Positions 43,361 through 47,707 of a DNA stretch of 47,707 nt are shown here, piece by piece. The first letter of the stretch is position 1, and every line of letters starts with the position of its first letter. The notes under the pieces are model-generated. The model was not told the origin of the DNA. It saw only the letters and a program-made list of their open reading frames with translations, and ran no database searches. Position numbers and translations under genes: made by a program. Location of the stretch: NCBI GenBank assembly GCA_902491765.1, contig CABUIY010000015.1, positions 1-47,707 on the forward strand, in the 5' to 3' direction. Source of the DNA: an uncultured Collinsella sp. GTDB taxonomy: Bacteria; Actinomycetota; Coriobacteriia; Coriobacteriales; Coriobacteriaceae.

Positions 43361-44842
43361 ATGAGCGATGAGACGTATGGCCGCGAGGATGCGGCCCAGG
43401 ATGCGGAAGCATGTGCCGAAGCCTTGGAGAGCCTTGACCGGATCGCGCTAGACGAGCTCTCGTTTAGCGATTCGGCCGTCGACGCGCAGGACGAGGTGCA
43501 CGAAGACACTAAGAACGAAGGCAGCGACGCCAAAGACGCTCCCGACGAAGCCGAAGAGGACGAAAGCGAGGCCGGCAATCAGCCCGAATCCGACACGGGT
43601 GAGGAAACCGTCTTGCTCGACAGCTTGCCGGCCGAGGATTCGCTGACCCGCGAGCTTCCTGGCCTGGGTTCCGCACCAGCCGTGGACGAAACCATCGCCA
43701 TGGGCGATATTCCCCTGCCGTCCGTTCCCTCGGCACGCGAGGCCGAGGTTCGCCATCGCAAGATGTCGCCCAAGCGCCGCAATCTGATGGTCGCCGGTGT
43801 CGTGGCCGTCGCGCTCGTCGCCGGCGGTGCAGGCTATGCTGCCTGGAACGGATATCAGCAAGAGCAGGCTGCCACTGTCGCCGCCAATGCCCACACGATG
43901 ATGTCAGTGCAGATTGGCGTGCATGCCGCGGGCCTCGACTGTTCCACCAGCTCCAAGATTCCCGTACAGGTGAGCGGTCAGGACGCTGATGGCTCCTCCG
44001 TGAGCGAAACGCTCTATGTTGACGAGCACGGCCGCGGCATCAAACTGCTGCCCGGCGATTACACGCTCTCCATCGCCGCCTCCCCCATCGCGGCCGACGG
44101 CACCATCTATACCGTCCCGACCACCAAGACGCAGGTCACCATTAAGAGCGATGGGCAGGATTTGAGTGCCCAGGCCACCTTTAAGCTCAAGGTGCCTTCG
44201 GCCGACACGGTGACTGACGACCAGATCGATGCCGCCGCCAAGTATGCCGAGGAAGGCGGGGTGAACTCCGCCGCGGTCGCAAAGGTGCTCCAGCAGGCGG
44301 CAACCGCGCGCCGTGACGCCGCCGTCAACGCCGTGAGCTCCCGCGAGGCACAGGCGGCCCGCGACGCCGATGCTCGACATAAGGCAACGGACCTGTATCA
44401 GCTCGATATTCCCGTTGAGTGGTACGGCAAAGTCGCGACTTGGCAAAACGGCAGCACGCTGTGCATTTATCTGGACGGCGACACCAACACACCGCTCGTG
44501 ACGCTCGTCGCGGTGCGCGAGGGCGAGAGCTTTACGCCCGATGAGGGCGACGCGGTTTTGGGCACGGTCAGCCTAGGCAACGGCTACACCGTCTACGCCA
44601 GCGGCCCTGTCTATCCGTACGTGATTCCGCAAACCGTTAATGGGCACACGCAGAACCCCGTGTCGACCTACCCCATGGATACGGCGATTGAGCTTGTCGA
44701 GCTCACGACCGGCAACCGCTACACATACAGCCAGATCAAAAACGACCTGGTTGGTAAAGACGGCAAGGCCGACGCCGCGACCAAACTCGAGACCGACTAC
44801 CTCGCGCAGATCCTGCTGCCGAGTATCAAAGCCCAGGACTAG
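43361..44842 (+). CDS. Single-pass membrane protein with acidic N-terminal tail, unknown function
   Basis: A 493-aa protein: about 140 cytoplasmic residues, very acidic and low-complexity (EDAAQDAEACAEAL.., DEAEEDESEAGNQ), then a basic stop-transfer (RHRKMSPKRRNL), one membrane segment (MVAGVVAVALVAGGAGYAAW), and about 330 outside residues. The outside part has a beta-rich region with a VSVQIG..LPGDYTLSIAA pattern, a coiled-coil stretch (about 290-345), and a C-terminal domain (YQLDIPVEWYGKVATWQNGSTLCIYL). No family recognised. GGGGGA 4 nt before ATG 43361 sets the start. Threonines in the acidic tail (SDTGEETVLLD, AVDETIAM) resemble kinase sites for FHA binding, so it could be a kinase substrate; that is inference. 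Confidence 0.75.
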   Translation: MSDETYGREDAAQDAEACAEALESLDRIALDELSFSDSAVDAQDEVHEDTKNEGSDAKDAPDEAEEDESEAGNQPESDTGEETVLLDSLPAEDSLTRELPGLGSAPAVDETIAMGDIPLPSVPSAREAEVRHRKMSPKRRNLMVAGVVAVALVAGGAGYAAWNGYQQEQAATVAANAHTMMSVQIGVHAAGLDCSTSSKIPVQVSGQDADGSSVSETLYVDEHGRGIKLLPGDYTLSIAASPIAADGTIYTVPTTKTQVTIKSDGQDLSAQATFKLKVPSADTVTDDQIDAAAKYAEEGGVNSAAVAKVLQQAATARRDAAVNAVSSREAQAARDADARHKATDLYQLDIPVEWYGKVATWQNGSTLCIYLDGDTNTPLVTLVAVREGESFTPDEGDAVLGTVSLGNGYTVYASGPVYPYVIPQTVNGHTQNPVSTYPMDTAIELVELTTGNRYTYSQIKNDLVGKDGKADAATKLETDYLAQILLPSIKAQD

Positions 44843-44915
44843 CCTGGCGCAGCAAGGTGCTCCCCAACCGTGATGAGGGAGCCAGGAGGTCCTGGCCCCA
44901 CAGATCCGTAGATGA

Positions 44916-46268
44916 TTAGGCAAGGAGCCACTTCCATGCGGGCACAACGTGTACCGTACCGTGCTCGCATGGAATATCGGCCTGCTCATCCATGGTAACG
45001 ATTGCCGACTCGCCAAGATCGAACTGGGCCATCGAGGCATCAAGCGCGGCAATTTCGCGCTCGCGCGTTTTCTCACTTGCCATATCCACACTCACCTGAA
45101 TCAGGCTATAAGCCCGCATGAGAAGTGCGTCCCCAGCCACAAAGTCCACCTCATGGCTTTTGCTCTTCTCTTTGATCAGCAGGCGGCAGACCGAGCCGGT
45201 CCTCACCGCGGGAGTCCTTCTTCTTAGCGCATTGAACACTGCGGTCTCGAGCCTCTGGCCCTGGTCCAATGCCGATGCGGGAGAGAATGCTCCAAACATC
45301 GCAGGGTCGACAGCGTAGACCTTAGACGCAGACCGCATGTTATTTGCCAATGAACGCGTGAACTCCGGCACAGAAAATAACAGGTAGGCATCCTCATAAT
45401 ACTCAAGTAAATCGCTGAGCGAATTACGACTGACGGGTATCTGTCTGCTCTTGAACTCGTTGTACACTTTGTTCACTGACAGCTCTCGTCCCGAAGATGC
45501 CATACACCGCGTCAAGAACAGCGATGCCAGGCGAGGGTTCTTGACGTCGTAACGCTCAATGACGTCCATAGCGACCGTTCGCGAAGCATATTCCTGTAGC
45601 AGCTGAATCGCGTCTGCGGGCGTCTGCTCAAGCGTCGCGATGAATCCCCCTCGTTCAAGATATCCGATCAGATGATGTCGAAGCAGCGCTGCATCGCTTG
45701 GGGAAAAGGTCGCATCTGGCTCGAAAACGCTCCCCGTCTTATACCGAACGTATTCCGAAAAACTCAACGGAAAAAGCTCCCGTATAAGAGAACGACCCCT
45801 GAACTCGCTCTTAAGCTCTGAGGACAGCATCTTGGAAGAAGATCCCGTCACATAGACGGTCGCTTTCTCCGTATCGACTACACGCCGCAGAAACGCACCC
45901 CATTCGGGAATTTCCTGGATCTCGTCAAAGAAAATGTAAGCACCCTCGGTTCGAGCAGCAGGATACAGCGCATAGAACGTGTCGAGCACGTCCGCCAGCA
46001 GCGATGACTCATACGGGCGCAAGCGCTCGTCCTCAAAATTAAAGTAAAGCATCCGGTCAAGCTCGACGCCCCGGCCCTGAAGCCGCTGCATCTCCTGATA
46101 CAGGCGATACGTCTTTCCACAACGGCGGGCCCCCACAACCACATTTACGATGTTGTCGCGCTTTGGCTCCTGTGGGTTTTCCAGATCAAGGTCTCGCTCA
46201 AAGACCTGCGGAACCCCCTGCTGTTCAAAGTCCTTTATTTTCTGGGCGATCAAGTCGTTGAATGCCAT
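44916..46268 (-). CDS. AAA-family ATPase with DUF4143-type C-terminus
   Basis: A 450-aa cytoplasmic protein of the common AAA_14/DUF4143 group. Walker A is GARRCGKT (46-53) and Walker B is YIFFDEIQ (111-118); then VTGSSSKMLSSE, the sensor-like region, and RELFPLSFSEYVRYK, a family signature. The C-terminal half contains a winged-helix-like part and a nuclease-like fold (VDFVAGDALLMRAYSLIQVS, with the E-V-D-F motif of restriction-like domains). The role of the group is not established. GGAG is 5 nt before the ATG. The coding sequence is less GC-rich than neighbouring genes, and the gene stands alone under a palindrome, which suggests acquisition by transfer. Confidence 0.87.
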   Translation of the reverse strand: MAFNDLIAQKIKDFEQQGVPQVFERDLDLENPQEPKRDNIVNVVVGARRCGKTYRLYQEMQRLQGRGVELDRMLYFNFEDERLRPYESSLLADVLDTFYALYPAARTEGAYIFFDEIQEIPEWGAFLRRVVDTEKATVYVTGSSSKMLSSELKSEFRGRSLIRELFPLSFSEYVRYKTGSVFEPDATFSPSDAALLRHHLIGYLERGGFIATLEQTPADAIQLLQEYASRTVAMDVIERYDVKNPRLASLFLTRCMASSGRELSVNKVYNEFKSRQIPVSRNSLSDLLEYYEDAYLLFSVPEFTRSLANNMRSASKVYAVDPAMFGAFSPASALDQGQRLETAVFNALRRRTPAVRTGSVCRLLIKEKSKSHEVDFVAGDALLMRAYSLIQVSVDMASEKTREREIAALDASMAQFDLGESAIVTMDEQADIPCEHGTVHVVPAWKWLLA

Positions 46269-46275
46269 GATTCTC

Positions 46276-46337
46276 CAATCTTGCTCTCTAGCTAATCAAA
46301 ATTATACTGATTCTTGATTAATTAGAGAGCAAGATTG
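46276..46337. promoter_or_regulatory. Large palindrome over the ATPase gene promoter
   Basis: A 24-bp inverted repeat (46276-46299 with 46314-46337, 22 of 24 paired) surrounds a 14-nt centre that holds TATAAT on the minus strand (46301-46306) and TATACT on the plus strand (46303-46308). It lies 8 nt upstream of the ATPase ATG. TTGCTC hexamers occur in both arms. Because the transcript would begin inside the palindrome, it acts more likely as DNA operator than RNA hairpin. Confidence 0.7.
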
Positions 46338-46498
46338 TGTGTAGCTTGATTAACACTTAAGCAAGTTTTATCACCGTTATTGCTCCGAAGGATATCGAGT
46401 GGCTAAGAGGACAACCGAGCTCGAATGCGACTCCCCGAGCAGTCAATTTGGGACGGGGCTTTTTTGACTGCCCTCCCCTGCAGAAAAATCCCTAACGC
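46338..46498. other. Gene-free interval after the ATPase promoter palindrome
   Basis: No gene seen. GCAGTCA/TGACTGC and CCCCG/CGGGG can pair in 46425-46475, and the latter is followed by a run of six T on the plus strand, a weak terminator-like feature without a gene upstream on that strand. Confidence 0.4.
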
Positions 46499-46566
46499 AG
46501 TTGCGGTGAAATAGGGACTGTTTTTGCTGGTCAAACCGCAAAACAATCCCTATTTCGCCGCAACTT
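46499..46566. repeat. AGTTGCGGTGAAATAG palindromic repeat, copy 3
   Basis: AGTTGCGGTGAAATAGGGA (46499-46517) pairs with TCCCTATTTCGCCGCAACT (46547-46565) with a single T-G wobble. The loop begins CTGTTTTTGCTG, as in copy 1. It ends 24 nt beyond the stop of the small proline-rich gene. Confidence 0.83.
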
Positions 46567-46589
46567 ATTGGTGGCCTTTTGGGTGGCAC

Positions 46590-46784
46590 TCAGCGCCACG
46601 GGTCGGCTTCGAACATCGGCTCGCGCTCGGGGCGGCGATCGCTGTAGGGATCGTAGCCGTCGTCGTCCTCGTTCTCGGCACGGATGTAGGGGTCGCGCGG
46701 CTTGGGCGCCGGCTTAGGCGCAGGCTTGGGTGCGGCGGGTGCAGCATCGGTCGCCGACGTGTTCGTCTTGTTCTTGTCTATCAT
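46590..46784 (-). CDS. Small Ala/Pro/Lys-rich protein, unknown function
   Basis: A 64-aa soluble protein: MIDKNKTNTSAT start, then an APKPAPKPAPKPRDPY repeat stretch, then a charged tail (ENEDDDGYDPYSDRRPER..) ending EADPWR. It looks unstructured. AAGGAG 8 nt before ATG 46784 supports translation; the longer frame to 46856 would read through the clpB terminator. It is the only gene between clpB and the ATPase, on the same strand as clpB. The conserved-looking DPY/YDPY motifs might bind a partner; no family recognised. Confidence 0.6.
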   Translation of the reverse strand: MIDKNKTNTSATDAAPAAPKPAPKPAPKPRDPYIRAENEDDDGYDPYSDRRPEREPMFEADPWR

Positions 46785-46835
46785 CTGCATATCTCCTTGC
46801 CATGCAATCGTGCTCGACATCATCGATTGTCGCAC

Positions 46836-46873
46836 GAAAAAGGGCGGCGGACCCAATTGGATCCGCCGCCCTT
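46836..46873 (-). terminator. Rho-independent terminator of clpB
   Basis: On the minus strand AAGGGCGGCGGA (46862-46873 complement) pairs with TCCGCCGCCCTT (46840-46851 complement) around a 10-nt loop and is followed by TTTTTCG. It lies about 46 nt beyond the clpB stop codon. Confidence 0.9.
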
Positions 46874-46918
46874 GGCGTTTAGAAACGGCTGGCAGATTTT
46901 AAGGCATGTCCCAAAAAT

Positions 46919-47707
46919 CTACTCGGCATCGGGGACCTCGTAGGTGGCCGCCGGCGTGTTATCGCACACGACGGTAAAGCCGCCGTCCTTGTCGACATCG
47001 ACCGTCACCTGATCGCCCTCGCGCACCGTGCCGTCGATGATAGCGGCGGCGATGGCATCCACGACCTCGCGCTGAACCAGACGCTTGAGCGGACGGGCGC
47101 CAAAGACCGGGTCCAGGCCGCCCACGGCGAGCATCTGCTTGGCCGCCGGGGTGATGGCAAGCGTCATGCGCTCCTTGGCCAGACGCGCGCGGACGTCGGC
47201 GAGCTGGATGTCGACGATCTTCTCGATCTGCGCCATACCGAGCGGATGGAACACCACGATATCGTCGATACGGTTGAGGAACTCGGGGCGGAAGGTCTGA
47301 GCCATGGCAGCGTCGACCTGATGGCGCATCTCCTCCTCGTCCTTACCGGACAGATCGGCGATGGCCTTGGAGCCCACGTTGGACGTCATGATGATAATCG
47401 TGTTCTTGAAGGACACCTGGCGACCCTGGCCATCGGTCAGACGACCGTCATCAAGCACCTGCAACAGCACGTTAAAGACATCCGGATGAGCCTTCTCCAT
47501 CTCGTCGAGCAAGATCACAGAGTACGGACGACGGCGCACGGCCTCGGTGAGCTGGCCGCCCTCGTCGTAGCCCACGTATCCCGGGGGCGCACCAATCAGA
47601 CGCTGGACGCTGAACTTCTCCATATACTCGGACATGTCGATACGCACGAGCGCGCGCTCGTCATCGAACAGGCACTCGGCCAGCGCCTTGGCGAGCTCGG
47701 TCTTGCC
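46919..47707 (-). CDS. clpB: ATP-dependent chaperone ClpB (C-terminal part, runs off window)
   Basis: The frame is open to the window end, so the N-terminal domain, first AAA+ ring and coiled middle domain lie outside. Visible is the second AAA+ domain from its Walker A (GKTELAKALAE) through IGAPPGYVGYDEGGQLTEAVRRRPYSVILLDEMEKAHPDVFNVLLQVLDDG-type Walker B and pore-loop region, sensor 1 IIMTSNVGS, FLNRIDDIVVFHPL, and sensor 2 FGARPLKRLVQREV. ClpB threads aggregated proteins with DnaK. The lack of a ClpP-binding loop cannot be judged fully here, but the GGQLTEAVRRRPYSVILLDE and ARPLKR patterns fit ClpB better than ClpC. Confidence 0.93.
   Translation of the reverse strand, partial: GKTELAKALAECLFDDERALVRIDMSEYMEKFSVQRLIGAPPGYVGYDEGGQLTEAVRRRPYSVILLDEMEKAHPDVFNVLLQVLDDGRLTDGQGRQVSFKNTIIIMTSNVGSKAIADLSGKDEEEMRHQVDAAMAQTFRPEFLNRIDDIVVFHPLGMAQIEKIVDIQLADVRARLAKERMTLAITPAAKQMLAVGGLDPVFGARPLKRLVQREVVDAIAAAIIDGTVREGDQVTVDVDKDGGFTVVCDNTPAATYEVPDAE

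Noticed and set aside
46338..46498. A decayed tRNA near 46395-46440 suggested by a GTGGCTAAGAGGACAA stretch
   Set aside because: No acceptor or anticodon stem could be paired; resemblance is limited to a few bases.

Overview
The window looks like a chromosomal segment of a high-GC, anaerobic actinobacterium of the Coriobacteriia, most likely a gut Collinsella. The reasons are the actinobacterial fhaA-fhaB-pstP-rodA/pbpA-pknB cell-envelope signalling cluster, a one-polypeptide pyruvate:ferredoxin oxidoreductase, carbamate kinase, and two sugar PTS operons. The genus call is inference from gene content; no rRNA is present. Many start codons below were moved inward from the longest reading frame because a clear GGAGG-type ribosome binding site sits in front of an internal start.

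Layout. 1-8.4 kb: a beta-glucoside/cellobiose PTS operon (regulator, EIIA, EIIB, EIIC, 6-phospho-beta-glucosidase, all on the minus strand) lies between two different IS110-family elements. The first is cut by the window edge. The second sits inside a short palindromic repeat and carries a structured non-coding region like the guide (bridge/seek) RNAs of this family. 8.4-13.6 kb: carbamate kinase and pyruvate:ferredoxin oxidoreductase, separated by a gene-free stretch full of hairpins. 14.1-17.8 kb: a three-gene operon of a membrane-anchored protein, a Ser/Thr kinase and an FHA protein. 18.0-22.3 kb: recR, ybaB and dnaX, with an opposite-strand orphan membrane gene between ybaB and dnaX. 23.5-33.5 kb: a plus-strand operon of a membrane kinase with an HLD catalytic loop, FhaA-like and FhaB-like FHA proteins, a PP2C phosphatase, a RodA-PBP fusion and a PASTA kinase. 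33.8 kb: tRNA-Arg(CCT) with a partly duplicated 3' end. 34.2-37.5 kb: mannose-family PTS (EIIAB, EIIC, EIID) and a ManO-like protein. 37.9-43.1 kb: hypA and a large iron-sulfur flavoprotein, divergent from a TetR regulator followed by a polytopic membrane protein. 43.4-47.7 kb: an anchored acidic-tailed protein, a DUF4143-type ATPase, a small proline-rich protein and the C-terminal part of ClpB.

How the parts work together. The two PTS systems import and phosphorylate sugars; the beta-glucosidase feeds glycolysis; pyruvate is oxidised by the ferredoxin-linked oxidoreductase, and carbamate kinase can yield ATP. The kinase/FHA/phosphatase genes probably tie phosphorylation signals to peptidoglycan synthesis by the SEDS-PBP fusion. 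HypA is a nickel chaperone for [NiFe]-hydrogenase maturation, but no hydrogenase is visible here.

The most striking non-coding content is four families of palindromic repeats: GGAAACTGCATCCC-type hairpins in two clusters that bracket the cell-envelope operon; AGTTGCGGTGAAATAG-type hairpins just after three minus-strand genes; AGTCATTGGGGAC-type palindromes, one hit by an IS110 element; and a nested 125-nt palindrome after the ferredoxin oxidoreductase gene. Several show paired (compensatory) base changes between copies, which suggests selection on the folded form.
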